The notes beneath the pieces are model-generated. The model did no database searches. It saw only the letters and a list, made by a program, of their open reading frames with translations, and was not told where the DNA came from. Below are positions 1 to 28,655 of a DNA stretch of 64,000 nucleotides, piece after piece. Numbering within the stretch: the first letter of the stretch is position 1; the number at the start of each line of letters is the position of its first letter. The stretch is taken from the NCBI GenBank assembly GCA_028751875.1, contig CM054153.1, forward strand, positions 14,831,073-14,895,072, in the 5' to 3' direction. This stretch comes from Rapana venosa. Its lineage: Eukaryota; Mollusca; Gastropoda; Neogastropoda; Muricidae. The position numbers were made by a program, and so were the translations under genes.

Positions 1-960
1 AGGGAAAAAAAGTATATAAGTATAAGGGGAAAAAAGTATAATCTGTGTGGGTGTTACAGAAAACAAATGAAAACAAAACTGTTTGTAGAAAAAAACAACA
101 ACAATAAAAGGAAGAATACGATAGAGGAATTTTTTTTTCTAGGAAGAAAGAAAATGAGAAAGTAAGCATTTAAGACAGAAAATTCGCGAAAGGAAAGAGG
201 AAAGACATGAAAAAGACACACGAATAAACAAAATAAAACAACACATAAATCGAAACCAGAGAATGAGTAGGAAAAAATGATGGGAGAAAAAAAAAAGCAA
301 AAGAAGAAGACAATGAAGACAAAAGAAAAGAAAAAAAAATGCAGATAGGAGATGAAAAAAAGAAAACAAAACAACAGAAAAAAAATAATGGGGATGGGGG
401 GGGTGGGGGGGTGGGGGGGATGTGACAAGGAAAAAAAAGAAAACAAAACAAAAGGACAAAAACGGGAGAAAACTAAGGAGAAAAATGAAGAAAGCTGACA
501 GAAAATGTCCTATAGCTATCAGCAGACGATTTGAAAGAAAAGAAAAGATAGACGAAAAAAAGAAGAAGAAGAAAACACCCAACAAGGAAATAGACCAGTC
601 TCTCTAAGGAAATGCATTGCAAGTGATCCAACCAGTGAGAGAAAGATCGGGCAAAAATGTGTAGAGGTTCACGTAAGCAGCTGGGATGGGAAAGGGTCCA
701 GGGGGAATATAGGGGTGTGGGGGGGGGGGGGGGGGGGATGAAGGCAGGCGCGAGGAAAGGGGTGGGAGGAAGGGGGGGGGGGGGGGGGGGGGAGGAGTAA
801 AGATCCAGAGGCGTTTCCATTACAATAAACAAAAAATTAAATGTCAGCTCTTTTTTTTTCCTTCTCATTCCTGTTTGTGACAACCTGCTTTTTGATTTTC
901 TGGTTTTGTTTGGGGTTTTGTTTTTGTTGACTTTTTTTTTTTTGCTTTTTTTTTTCGGGA
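1..960 (+). other. Purine-rich strand-asymmetric intergenic DNA
   Basis: The plus strand is strongly enriched in A and G, with runs AAAAAGAAAA and two G runs (about 719-738 and 773-792); T-rich after 850. No gene is supported; Phe- and Ser-rich frames on the minus strand reflect composition only. Confidence 0.8.
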
Positions 961-1187
961 TGAGGAAAGGAAATGGGAGGGGGAGAGGGGGTGGGGTGGG
1001 AGGAGAGAATGAGTCTTTTTTCCAGTTCAGAAAAATTCTGGAAAAAAACTTATAAAGAGAGAAAAGTTATCAGAAAACAAACGTAAAGGAGCAATTAATA
1101 TGTTTCATGGTGTGGCAAAGGAATGGGTGGAGGTGTGTTTGTGTGTGTTTATTTATTTTTTTTTTTATCTATTTCATTTTTTTCCCC

Positions 1188-1368
1188 AGACCGCATGCAG
1201 AACATCTTGCGCACACGTTAAATCCTGTTCCGCTTTACGAAAGAGTAGGCCATTGCGTGCCGGTGGAAACAGATGACAAAATTGACAAAACCTCATACAC
1301 ACGGGGACTGGATGTAAAAAAGCACATGAGTGCTTATTCCATTATCCTCGATATGAAAAAAAAGAAGT
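1188..1368 (+). mobile_element. SINE-A, 3' part
   Basis: It starts at GCATGCAGAACATCTTGCG and runs to the 3' end ATTATCCTCGATATGAAAA. The tRNA head is absent. It is followed by a short module at 1370-1441 that also follows a SINE tail near 38.6 kb. Confidence 0.8.
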
Positions 1369-1369
1369 A

Positions 1370-1441
1370 ATCTGAGCGCTTTGATTTGTTGCTTTACAAG
1401 ATTCAGCACTATATAAATTCCATACATTATTATTATTATTA
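1370..1441 (+). repeat. Short module after a SINE tail (pair with 38617-38692)
   Basis: CTGAGCGCTTTGATTTGTTG, then CTTTACAAGATTCAGCACTA and a (TTA)n tail. A nearly identical block occurs at 38617-38692, also right behind a SINE-A 3' end fragment (TTATCCTCGATATAAAA at about 38581). Confidence 0.6.
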
Positions 1442-1640
1442 CAATGGAATAAGTACTCCTGTGCTTTTACACATCCATGTATACATTGTGTGTGTATATA
1501 GGGTTTTGTAAATTTTGTCATCTGTTCCCACCAGCACACAATGGCCTGTGAGTGTGTGTTTCTATCTATTTATTCTTTTATTTTGAGGATAATGGAATAA
1601 GCACTCGTGTGCCTTTTTTCCTTCCAGTCCTCTGTGTGTG
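1441..1640 (-). mobile_element. SINE-A, two 3' fragments in reverse orientation
   Basis: GGAATAAGTACTCCTGTGC ... GTTTTGTAAATTTTGTCATC ... GCACACAATGGCC (1446-1547) is followed by a second start, TTGAGGATAATGGAATAAGC (1584-1603). Both are reverse-strand 3' ends of SINE-A. Confidence 0.65.
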
Positions 1641-1683
1641 TGTGTTCAGCAAAACTGAAAAGATTACATTAGGGAACACTATG

Positions 1684-1798
<115 letters not shown>

Positions 1799-2228
1799 TC
1801 ACCTCCCTCCCTCTCCCCTCCTCTCTCTCTCGAATATTCACAAACACCATGAAGGATCAAGATATGTGTACAGATCTTTTCTTTATGTAGATTTGGTGGA
1901 TGTCAAACATACCCACATACAAATACACATATTGATATGTATATGCACAGAAGTGAGAATACTTTACATATGGATATCCACATAGTTATATACAGTTAAA
2001 GAAACACTGAGAAAAGGGTTGAAAGAGTCTGTAACAAATTGCATCATTGCTAAATTCATGAAGACAAAATTCACACAGGATAATGTCAGGAATTATAATC
2101 ATGAAACTGAATTCAAAAGAAGGCCTGCCTAAGTCTTCTGAAAAAAATGTGAGATGAGTAATTTTCAAGTTTGTGTATGGATGTATGTATGTATGTACAC
2201 ACACACTTACACACACATGTGTGTGTTT

Positions 2229-2229
2229 A

Positions 2230-2312
<83 letters not shown>
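2229..2312 (+). repeat. (TATC)n microsatellite
   Basis: About twenty uninterrupted TATC units, flanked by TG/CA alternation. Confidence 0.97.
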
Positions 2313-2774
2313 GTGTGTGTGTATGCACATGCATATGCACGCATGTATGCATGCATTCCATCACACAATGAAATTGAAAGGAGATAAGAATGACCACTGT
2401 ACTGCTGGAAATATACATTTTCTGAAGATCAGTCAACTTTGTCATAGGGTGAAAAGCACTTGATGTCTGCCTCAAGTCCTTGAGGAGTTGCTGTGATACT
2501 GCACTGCACTGCATGCATGACTTTGTTAGACAATTTATCATGGGCAAATAGAACCTGAGGAGCTGTCTTTAGGGTGAAAACAAAGTTTTCAAAATCTAGG
2601 AAAAGCATATTACTTAACAATATTATTTTTTTAATGTTTGAAAATGTATATACAGTGGAATAGAATTTTTGGCAAATTTCAATTTCATATTTTTGAAAAT
2701 CAGGTTTCCTCAGGATAAATGTTTTAAGGTAAAAAAGTAAAGGTGGTCTCATAAACATATACGGATGTTGGCAA

Positions 2775-3025
2775 GCAAGATGTCAGAGACCTCAACTTCT
2801 CCAGGGGCCATCATATTGAGGGCGGCGCCCATCTCCTCTCCCTCATTGCTTTACCTTTTCTAACTCTAAGGAGGGCAGGTACCCATTTACAGCTGGGTGA
2901 ACTGGGGGACTATGCTGAAGCCAGGGTGTGCAAACGGTCACCCATGCACTTGGTAGCTAGCCTCTATGCTGCTTAACCTTAAGCTTGGAGAAAGCAAGTG
3001 CTCTGACCACTGAGCTATCCAGTTT
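2775..3025 (-). mobile_element. tRNA/5S chimeric SINE, diverged copy
   Basis: It has the same order as the copy at 60868-61176: head TAGCTCAGTGGTCAGAGC at 2998-3018, 5S-like part at about 2937-2990 (with one extra base), then the GGGCGCCGCCCTCA region. The far tail is shortened. It lies downstream of CFAP161. Confidence 0.7.
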
Positions 3026-3320
3026 TAAAGATGTATGAATCAAGAAGCAGCAAAATGCTCTACAGAATCTTTCTACTAGCTGGAGGAGTACAGTCTAGAG
3101 AAAGACTGAAAGTCTTCATTGACATCTTTTAAAGTGTGACTAGCAAAAACAAGGTTAGCATTCATTTTCTGTCTAGAGCTGTTGGTTAATATATACATTA
3201 AAAAATAAACCCTGATACTATTATGGTTTAACCTAGATGGCGACCCTGGTTTAATGAAAATAAGACGAAAAAACAAGCAAAAATACACCAATGCACACAC
3301 ACGTTATGGTAACATGGAAT

Positions 3321-3326
3321 TTTATT
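3321..3326 (-). terminator. Candidate CFAP161 polyadenylation signal
   Basis: Reading the minus strand, a canonical AATAAA occurs about 345 bases after the CFAP161 stop codon. It is the first clear canonical hexamer noticed in that direction. The 3' end itself was not observed. Confidence 0.5.
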
Positions 3327-3668
3327 GACTCAAAACTTTTTACAAAATGTTCACAGTGTACACCTTTCCAATGACTACTGGAGATGGTTTATTTTCGAAA
3401 TCTTTCATTTTTTTTACAGTGACAATTCTTTAATCTTCTTCTTGAACCTTAGCATCATGCTCAGCTCCATTATTCTTCTGGGAGGGAGGGGGGAGGGAGT
3501 ACATAAGATTGACTGTCATAATTTAGTATTGAATTTGTAAATTGTGTTTTTCTTTTTCATAGTTTACTTAAAGAAATTCAGACTTCACAAATAACATTCA
3601 GTGTCACTTTCCTCTCATGATTGCAGAACTCTCCAATCTTCCAAGACTAAAGGGAGGCAAGCCGGTGT

Positions 3669-11889
<8,221 letters not shown>

Positions 11890-11987
11890 GATGCTGGATT
11901 TTTAATTATCTACTTCAGCTCCTTTGTTTAAAATGGGCTGAAATTCTCACACCCTGACGCACTGTCGAGACGGGACGGAAATGGTTG

Positions 11988-12001
11988 TTTTCCTTGGAGA
12001 C
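11988..12001. promoter_or_regulatory. Candidate RFX X-box upstream of CFAP161
   Basis: The 14-mer TTTTCCTTGGAGAC has the two half-site layout of the RFX X-box (GTTNCC, 2-base spacer, GGNAAC), with one mismatch in each half. It lies about 100 bases upstream of the CFAP161 start codon. RFX X-boxes of ciliary genes commonly sit within a few hundred bases of the start, and CFAP161 is a ciliary gene. RFX control is inferred from motif and position only. Confidence 0.4.
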
Positions 12002-12800
12002 AGGGGTAGACCGCAGAGACGGGCACATTGCATTTACTGCGGAACTATTTTCATACCCAGTAAACAGTAGTTTACGACTAAAGAAAGTAGAACTTTGGAG
12101 AACAAAAAATTATTTGCCAGAAAAATATGTCACCAGCTAACCTCATCGTTATTGTTGTATATAGCATACTATGCTCTTTATTTTCGTCTCGTTTTCTCTC
12201 AGTGTGTGTGCGCGCGCGCGCGCGTGTGTGTGTGTGATATAAATATAATTATATATTCTTTAGTTTTTTTGTTACAGTAGTTTTTGTATGCAAACAATTA
12301 TTCTTCTACTGTTAATTTTATCTATAATGAATGATGTTCTTTTTATTTAAATGTGGCTACTTTCAAAACTGATGCAGCTGTCGTTTTGCCAGAATTAATC
12401 AAAATCACAGAGCTGGAGTTGGTGTGCCGTGATATGTATGAAACGAAGGCCCTAAACTCCTGTTTGCTATAATTGTTTGTCTGGATGTTTTGCCCTTTAT
12501 CATAATTAAGCAATATAATTCAATATTTTTAAGGGGGAAACAGAACACTGCAGTAGAGAGAAACACGGCTAGCCTAGTACCAGGCGACATGAGCAGACAT
12601 CTTTAGCAGACGATATTTGGAGACGGCTCCCAATGGGTGCTCACGTTTAAACGATATGTTATAGTTTGCTATGTTTTATACTAGATGAATACTATATCTG
12701 CATTTCTTTAAATAGTTTATTCAAAATCTTTACGATATCTATTTTTTGTGTTTTAGTTTAAAACTGAAAGAGTCAAGTATCGTTCGATCTCGCCAGAGTC

Positions 12801-12826
12801 TGACGTTTTACCCAATCGGCCATTGG
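12801..12826 (+). promoter_or_regulatory. CRE-like half site plus palindromic CCAAT pair upstream of GOLPH3
   Basis: TGACGT (12801-12806) is followed by CCAATCGGCCATTGG (12812-12826), two CCAAT boxes in opposite orientation separated by 5 bases. The block ends 63 bases before the chosen GOLPH3 start codon. CCAAT boxes bind NF-Y and TGACGT is the core of CREB/ATF sites. Both are typical of TATA-less housekeeping promoters, and no TATA box was seen between this block and the start. Confidence 0.5.
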
Positions 12827-12889
12827 TAAATTCTGTTGAATAGGACTCGAAGGACCAGCTCGGGGGCCTTTCCACAGACGACTTTGACA

Positions 12890-21611
<8,722 letters not shown>

Positions 21612-22315
21612 CCTCTGTAGTGATTGTGTTGGCTGCTGCTGTTTCTGGGGATTTTTTTGTTTTGTTTTTTAGGTGTTTTTTGTTTTTTTGTGTCGTTGCT
21701 TGGTTCCACATGACAGCTGTCGTGTCTCCATGTTGTTGAGCTGTGTGGACTGACTCTTGTGGCTCTGCAATGGCTGTAGAGGCTGTTCCATCCACTGAGC
21801 CAAGAGGTCTACATGTGCGATGCGTCCTGGATTCTTCAGAGGGGAACAAGAAATGTTGAGGACCACTTGTTTATGGCCTTGTCTATGACAAACTGTTCTG
21901 TTCGCGTACTATCAACTGGCCAACATATTGAGTGTATGGGAGGACATGTCCTGCATGCTTGGGTTTGACTTTGTCTATCATTAACTGGCTAACAGTTGAG
22001 TGTATGTGACTAAATGTGTTGGGTGACAGGTTGTAACAGTATCATATAAAGAGTGCAAAATGGAGTGAGTGAGCCAAAAAGCGAAAATCTGGTAAAGCCA
22101 GATTTGTTCTTGAAACATGTGTATTCCATTAGCTTGTGTAAATTGCGGTGAATTTGTATAACAGTGGGATTATTCTGTATGGTCAATTACTGAGCTTTGT
22201 TCCAAGTTCTAAGATGTTTTATAAAGCTCACTCCGTCCCATGATGTGTTGCAGCAGAAGGGGTTGCATGGGCAGGTTGTTTTAACAAGTATGACAACTAT
22301 CACTATCTGCTTTGG

Positions 22316-22580
22316 AGCAGTTCTTGGTTTATTGGACTGATAACTGAGAGGCTGAGGGTTTGATCCCTGTAAGAAAAAGGCAGGTGTGTGATTTTTCTGG
22401 CTTCTCTCCATATCTGAATGAGTACAGGCTCGGTGGGAAGACGGGAGTCAGGCAGTTGAATTTCATCCACTTCATGGATGCCAGTTTGAAAATGTTGCTC
22501 AAAATGACCCATCCAGTTCTGCTGGTGTCTGTATATCTTTGTTGCGGTGGAATCTGGATATATTTTAAAAGAAAGTAAAG
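22316..22580 (+). mobile_element. tRNA-like SINE, different family, with A-rich end
   Basis: The head AGTTCTTGGTTTATTGGACT and B box GGGTTTGATCCCTG are followed by a 200-base body ending TTTTAAAAGAAAG. It shares no body with SINE-A. It lies downstream of the GOLPH3 stop codon. Confidence 0.5.
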
Positions 22581-23462
22581 TCATCTCGTATTTAAATCCA
22601 AAATATGAGTAGACTAGATTGCCTTAGATTCATCATTGCAATCCATACACCGATGAACCATAATGCAGTAACGAAAATGTCAATTGCGTGACCATTTGTG
22701 CTGTGCTCTTTTGTGACCCATTCTCGGTTTCTCCTCCTATTCCATATCTATGAGGAGCTCTTGTAAAAACAAAAAAAAAGGTGTCTGCAGGATTCATGGG
22801 TGAGTGTGCTTTCAGGTATACAATGAGAGAGACGCAGTGATTGTCATGGTGTCAGAAGGGGAATGGTGATGATCACCCCTTACTGGGCATTTCACTTGGT
22901 CTGATGTATTTTGACTTAGTTATCATTGTCACAGTAGCTGATGTTTTCTATCAGAGTGACTGCAGAGGTTCTTCCATTCGGTAGCTTTATTCCTTACATT
23001 GCATTAATCATTTGTCCATTGGAAATTGTTGGGTCTTGAGGTGAGACAGATTAAACTTGGGTGTTGCTGTGTATGATGAGAGTGGGACAAGCAGCACTGG
23101 GTGGTACAGGAATTTCTGCCTGGTAATTTTTTTCTAGTTTGTTAACTCCCTTTTTGAGTCTTTTCAGCCAGTGGAAATCTGAGAGTGAAATGAAAGTTAA
23201 TAATTTTTATTTGAGACATGAATGTGTGTCTTGAGTACACTTTAGAGTAGGTGTATAATATTTATTGAGCCGCCTTTCTTCACTTTAAAATTAAGTGATC
23301 AACATCATTGGTTAGTAACGTAGTACCTCACTTCTGGTTTTGTGAGAAAGCTGTCTCGTAGGGTCCTAAAGGAAGCTAAATAATTAGTGTGGTAGCATAG
23401 AGGAGATTTTGTTTTAAAGCACTATTGATCTCACACAATTTTTATAGTCTAAATATTAATAA

Positions 23463-24118
23463 CCCTTTTCATCCCACATACAACTGAGCAATTTCATTCT
23501 CAAAACCAAGTAAATTTCAAGCAGTGACTGCTGAAAGAATGCGATGGGAGAAAAATTTTCAATAAAAGTATGTTTTTAATAGATTGTTATGGAATTTAGT
23601 GTGTATGCTAAAAGAGAAGTTTGATAGCAGGTTGTAAATGCATGTGAAAAAATCTGGTTAGGTTTTATAACCACTCACCCTCTATCACCCCTACCTTGAC
23701 AATGACCCCACCCCCTCACACTCTGACCTCATATGTTTGTTTTGTGTGATCTAGAAGTGCTGATTTCAGTCAGCATTTTCTTCTTCACTCACACTGCTAT
23801 CAGTGTCGATTTCAATCTCATTACTATTATTCTCATCTAAAAGAGGATCCCACCACTACTCACTGAAGCTATCCGTGAACGATCGCTCATGAACCCCAGA
23901 AATTGATAAATTTCTTTCATTTTCCATGTTGTCTGCTCACACAGTGAGCATAGGAAGAACCAAGAGTAATCTCCCTTCATATAAAAGAAAGTCAGCAAGG
24001 CTAACCAAAACTATTCACCAAAAACGTAAGCAATTTTCGGGACACGAGTCCCTCGTTCCACAGTCTCTGCTAAACAACGAGTAAGTCACGAGGGATTCGT
24101 GCCGTGGGAAGAAATGTG
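23463..24118. mobile_element. Nonautonomous piggyBac-like element (656 bp) in the presumed GOLPH3 3' UTR region
   Basis: The right end abuts TTAA (24119-24122). The left end abuts ATAA in a TTAATAA context, probably a decayed or shifted duplication. Terminal inverted repeats CCCTTTTCATCCCAC and CACATTTCTTCCCAC agree at 12 of 15 positions. Near the right end is an inner inverted repeat, CACGAGTCCCTCGT (24043-24056) against 24088-24101 (13 of 14). On the minus strand at about 23767-23873 an acidic, stop-interrupted reading frame (DENNSNEIEIDTDSSVSEEE) resembles the acidic N terminus of piggyBac transposases, suggesting an internally deleted copy. Confidence 0.6.
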
Positions 24119-25142
24119 TTAAAAAGGGAATTTTTGTTTTGGTATGCTTCATGCTGGTAAAAAAAAAATGGAGACAATTTTTTTTTAAATGACATGATAA
24201 ATTATACACTGGACATCATTTTACTAGCTCTTTGCATTTCCCCTCTGTTAGAAACAAGAATAGGGTGTTTATTTTGTTTTCATATTTATTCTTGTTTTTA
24301 GAAACTGTAATAAATTCTGAAATGATAAATTGAAATGAAAATGTTCATGGAGTGTACATGAATTCACTTTTTACTTTCAATAGACCGAGAAAAATGTGCT
24401 ATTTGTCATGCAGTATATGATGTAATCTGTTCAGAGAAAAAAAGTATTGATACGTGAATTTATTAATTATATTAATAAGCAAAGAATTTTTAGTTCTAAA
24501 GAGTATTAATGACAGAAAGCATGCATGTATTTTTGCCATCAAGTTTGTGTAGTTTTGTAGACTTCCATTTTGCAGTTTATGCGTTATACATTTTTATTTT
24601 TATGGTTTAATCTGACATCAATCCTAATACCATCCAGATTTTCAAATTGATTGCAATTTTTTTCCCAAATCAATAACTATCTTACAAGTTTTTTCTGAAG
24701 TTAAGGTGTGCAGCTATGTAAGTTGTCATTGGCCTAAGAATTGATGTAGCTTAGGATACATGAATTGGGTCTTTTCTAGAATTCAGATAAATGAAGACAA
24801 AATCTTCAAAAGGACTCTCAGTTTGTACTGTTGCTCAGCATGGTCCAGATAATGCAAATATAGATCTGTATGAGTGGGGAGGGGGGAGGGGGATATGCTG
24901 AGATGTGAAGTATTTGTGTGGGTGGGGAGAAAATATGGAGCGAAATTGGGAGGACAATTCCCCACTCTTCCCCCTCCCCAAAAAAACCCAACAACAACAA
25001 CCCAACAACAACAAACAAACCAAAAGTAATATTGATTGCAACCTGTTTTACAAAGCCACACCTGTTTCCATTTTGTTTTAAAGGTAGGGTAAGCAAGCAC
25101 AATGCTGTAATACTGTCAATTAATTCATGTGTACTTATTGAT

Positions 25143-25337
25143 AAAAGGTAAAGGTGTCCCATAACCTATAAGGTTGTAGGGGAGCTAGGCATCGGTTACT
25201 TCACTTCTTTAGGGGCCAGCATATTGAGGGCGGCGCCCATCTCCTCTCCCTCGCTGCTTTACCTTCCCTGACCCTAAAGAGGCAGGTACCCATTTACAGC
25301 TGGGTGAACTAGGGACTGTGCTGAAGCCAAAGTATAA
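25143..25337 (-). mobile_element. tRNA/5S SINE, 5'-truncated copy
   Basis: The body and tail match the copy at 60868-61176 (CCATTTACAGCTGGGTGAAC, AGGGCGGCGCCCATC, CCCATAACCTATAAGGT), but the tRNA and 5S heads are missing. 5' truncation is usual for retroposed copies. Confidence 0.65.
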
Positions 25338-25818
25338 ATAATAGGTCACTTTGTCAAGTCATACTGGTGTTAGTTCTTGACAAACAGAATTAAATGGTAA
25401 TTAAAGGCAAGGAGATTGCGTAAGACTTTCACAACTTTTCCGAGGTACTTAGGTGCTTTTAACAGTGGATAAAATAGTGAACAGTTAAAAATAAGATGAG
25501 TAATAGGAGATTACTTAAAACTCAGACCTACAGAAGATTGGAACTGGGGTTTGTGTTAATTGATTTGTTCATCACCTGCCTAACCCATTGTCAGTCTCAA
25601 TTCACCTTTCCCAAACTTAAGGAGAGAAAAAAAAAGACAGCAAAGATGTTAGTGTTTCTTTTTTCGCAATGCAGAGCTCTCTCTCTCGCTCTCTTTTTTT
25701 AATCGTTAAAAGCACAAGTATGTATGGATGACAAAATTTTTTAGAGCACTTTCTGTTTTGTTTCTAATTGTCAGACACTTTTGTGCATCAATTACAAAGC
25801 TGTTTTGGATGTGATGAT

Positions 25819-26030
25819 GAAAAAGATAAACTGCTTTCATTGATTTAAGAGATTTGAGGGATAGAAGAGACCAGTTTTTTTGGCAAGGGTTTATTTGTTG
25901 GGTTTTTCGTTGTTTGTTTTTTATAGAAAAAGATAAACTGCTTTCATTGATTTAAGAGATTTGAAGGATAGAAGAGACCAGTTTTTTGGCAAGGGTTTAT
26001 TTGTTTTGTTTGCTTTTTGTTGGGTTTTTG
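25819..26030 (+). repeat. Tandem duplication of about 107 bases
   Basis: GAAAAAGATAAACTGCTTTC starts at 25819 and again at 25926, and both copies continue through AGAGACCAGTTTTTTGGCAA. Very few differences, so recent. Intergenic. Confidence 0.9.
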
Positions 26031-28534
26031 TTGTTGTTTTTTTTTGCCACTAATAGCGAACTTAAATCATGATTGGGGGCTGAATGACTTAACTATTTAA
26101 AATAACCTTTGGTTGAAAGCGCATGGGCTTAACTGTTGTTTTGACTAACCGTTGAGGAGACTTTTCTTAGGATTTACTGTTATGATTCCATTCCCCTTCG
26201 AGTTTTTTGGGAACCCCCCCTAAAAACTAAGGTCATGTGTGTATGAACAAATGCACATGTTACGTTATGCTTCAGAAACAGTAAGGATTCCTTTTGAGAT
26301 TTCATGAGTGTATTGTTAACAATAATAAAATTGCTTCACTGTAGAGCAGTTGGTCATTTCTTCATTGGACAGTCATACTAGGTTTTACTACTACACAAGT
26401 GCTTAGTTGATGGAGTAGCTAATTAATTTGAAATTTGCCACATCAAGTTCTCTCATGTATCGGGGAATGGTTTTTATGGCCAAGTCTGAATAGTCCCATG
26501 ACTAGCCTCCTTAATGGATTCAGTAGAATGGGAGGGGGGACAGGCTCTGCCAGGATCAACCTGCCCCACAACACATTGCCTAAAAATGTCAGTGTGGTGC
26601 TGCAACGACTCTGCAAGAAGTTAAGAGCTCTCGATGTGAAGTCAGCTCAGGAGATTTCAGTCCTCTAGTTAATAATAAAACAATCCCTTACATTCAACAA
26701 AGTGACTATGGGGGTGGGGGGTTCACTTCTTCATTCCAGCTGGCTGAACAGACTCGATAAAATGGATTTAAAGCTTTTGAAAGTGACCATAATATTTACG
26801 TGAAGACTATGGTTTTTTTTTAAATTTTATTTTTTTCCTGAGGTCACCAGATGTTTTGAGCTTGAATTCCATCTTCACAGTTTTGTTATGATTGTGATTG
26901 ATTGGCAAGTTGTTTTTAAGTCAAAGATTATTTGTGGGTGGTTGTTGTGTTTTGTTTGGTTGATTTTTTTTGGGGGGGGAGAGAGGGGGGGAGGGGGTTA
27001 GTGTATATATTTGATACTTACATACATACAGTGTGATATTCAATAATTTTTTGAAAAATTTTGGTATCTGGAGGTGTTTTTTTGTGTTTATTTTAAAAGG
27101 TTTTCAATCAATAAAGCTGTTTTGGGGGTTGGGGAGGGGAGTGGATGGCTTTGTGTATAGTGCACAGGTGCACCATTTTCACTTCATTCTGCTAGGTTTT
27201 GGATATGTACCATTTCATTTTTTGTGAAAGATACTCAGATATTTCCCTTTTTAAAGTTCATATTAGAGAAAAATACTGACCACTAACTGACTAACATGTA
27301 AAATATCAATTATACAATTTTACTTATTGGAAGAATTTTTCAGTTGCACATTCAGGTTTGTGTCAGTATAGCTTTGCTCATATGTTTAGTATAATTGCTG
27401 TCAAGCTGTGAATTTTTTTTGTTTATAAATAAGTAATGGGTATAAATACCTCAGATGTAATACCCCCCACTTAATAATCACCATTGTTCATATTTCAACA
27501 ATACTGGTGTGTCCTGTATGTTGTCACATTCATTTGCTGAGTTGTAGGTCATCTGCTGCTGCCAGTTACTTATTTCTGGTGTGCCTAAACTCAGAACAGT
27601 TTTGGTGTTTGTTTATTTTGTTATCTAGTGTGTCACTGCTGTGATTCCAGGCTAAACCGGATTCAGTCATTTTCATGGGAGAAGAGGGCATGAAGTGAGG
27701 ATTGCTTGCTTGATCCATGGTGTCGGTCTACAATTGTGATTAGTTCCTTTAAAAGTTCAGTGGTTTGTAGATTTTATCAACCCAATAACTTTTGTATGTT
27801 CAATCTTTGGGCTGGTTCTGTGTTTCTCATGCTTTGTTATGGTCTTAAACTGCAGCAGATTAGGATACTAGTTGTACCTCCTTTAAAAACTCATGTTCTT
27901 GGCCTTTAAAACTGAAAAGTGTCTTAAAGTACATGTGCGTACTAGTATATCCTCCTTGGGTACTTTTTGAGGGTTCTGGGCCTGCTTCCATGGATACCCC
28001 TTGAAATTCTGCCTGCCCAAGACATGCAGATTTATCCCAGGTAGATTGTTTGAAATGACCCCAGCTATAGGGATGGGACTCTTCAGGTTGATGGCTTACA
28101 GTAGTTGCCTGTGAAATTCTAGTTTCTGGAATTTTGAGCTAGACTTAGATAAGGTGTACGAGAATTAGCACCAGAACAGTGGGCAGACAGTGAAATGTTT
28201 TTCTCACTCCTATTTGTGCTGTGGATCCTATACTGGAGATGCAATCTCATGTTGTTTGTAGCAGGTGTATGGGTAGTTCTCAACTGCTATGAGGCTATAG
28301 TTGGCAAGTGTATTTCTTATTGGCCTGGGATGGTATTTCTTGAATGATGGGACCATCCAGCTAAGATCTGTCAAGATTGTTACCACTGGGAACTTGACGT
28401 AGACTTTCTGCAGACAGTTTTTAGGCATGTAGGAGAGGCTTCTTCCTGGTGATGGAGATCATGGCGTTCCTAGTTGCAGAATTTTGTGACAGTTGTTACT
28501 CCACTTTTCGAAGTACTGTATCTTTTTTATACCA

Positions 28535-28655
28535 CATTTCTCAGCTAGAGCTATGGGGTTCACCAGTGGTGAGATAGATTTTTTTTTATGCAACCGTTTC
28601 TGCCCACCATCAAGGTAGCCACATTCTGACCTCAGGGATGCAATGTATCTAAATC
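28535..28655 (+). repeat. Dispersed repeat S
   Basis: It reads GCTAGAGCTATGGGGTTCAC, then GTGGTGAGATAG, ATCAAGGTAGCCACATTCTG and ACCTCAGGGATG. The final block resembles the first block of repeat R read in reverse. Confidence 0.5.

Larger units (their letters stand above)
21612..24314 (+). other. Presumed GOLPH3 3' UTR and downstream, with two candidate poly(A) signals
   Basis: No coding exon is visible here. Canonical AATAAA hexamers on the sense strand occur at 23561-23566, inside a piggyBac-like element, and at 24309-24314, just beyond it. A tRNA-like SINE lies at about 22316-22580. If the transcript ends at either hexamer, the 3' UTR is about 2.0 or 2.7 kb long. Confidence 0.35.

Noticed and set aside
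12836..12889. Upstream in-frame extension of GOLPH3
   Set aside because: It would need a TTG start; the ATG at 12890 has a good context and gives the expected family length.
26435..26668. 77-codon open frame with ordinary-looking composition
   Set aside because: No recognisable family, no clear splice sites and no neighbouring exons; length is within chance expectation.
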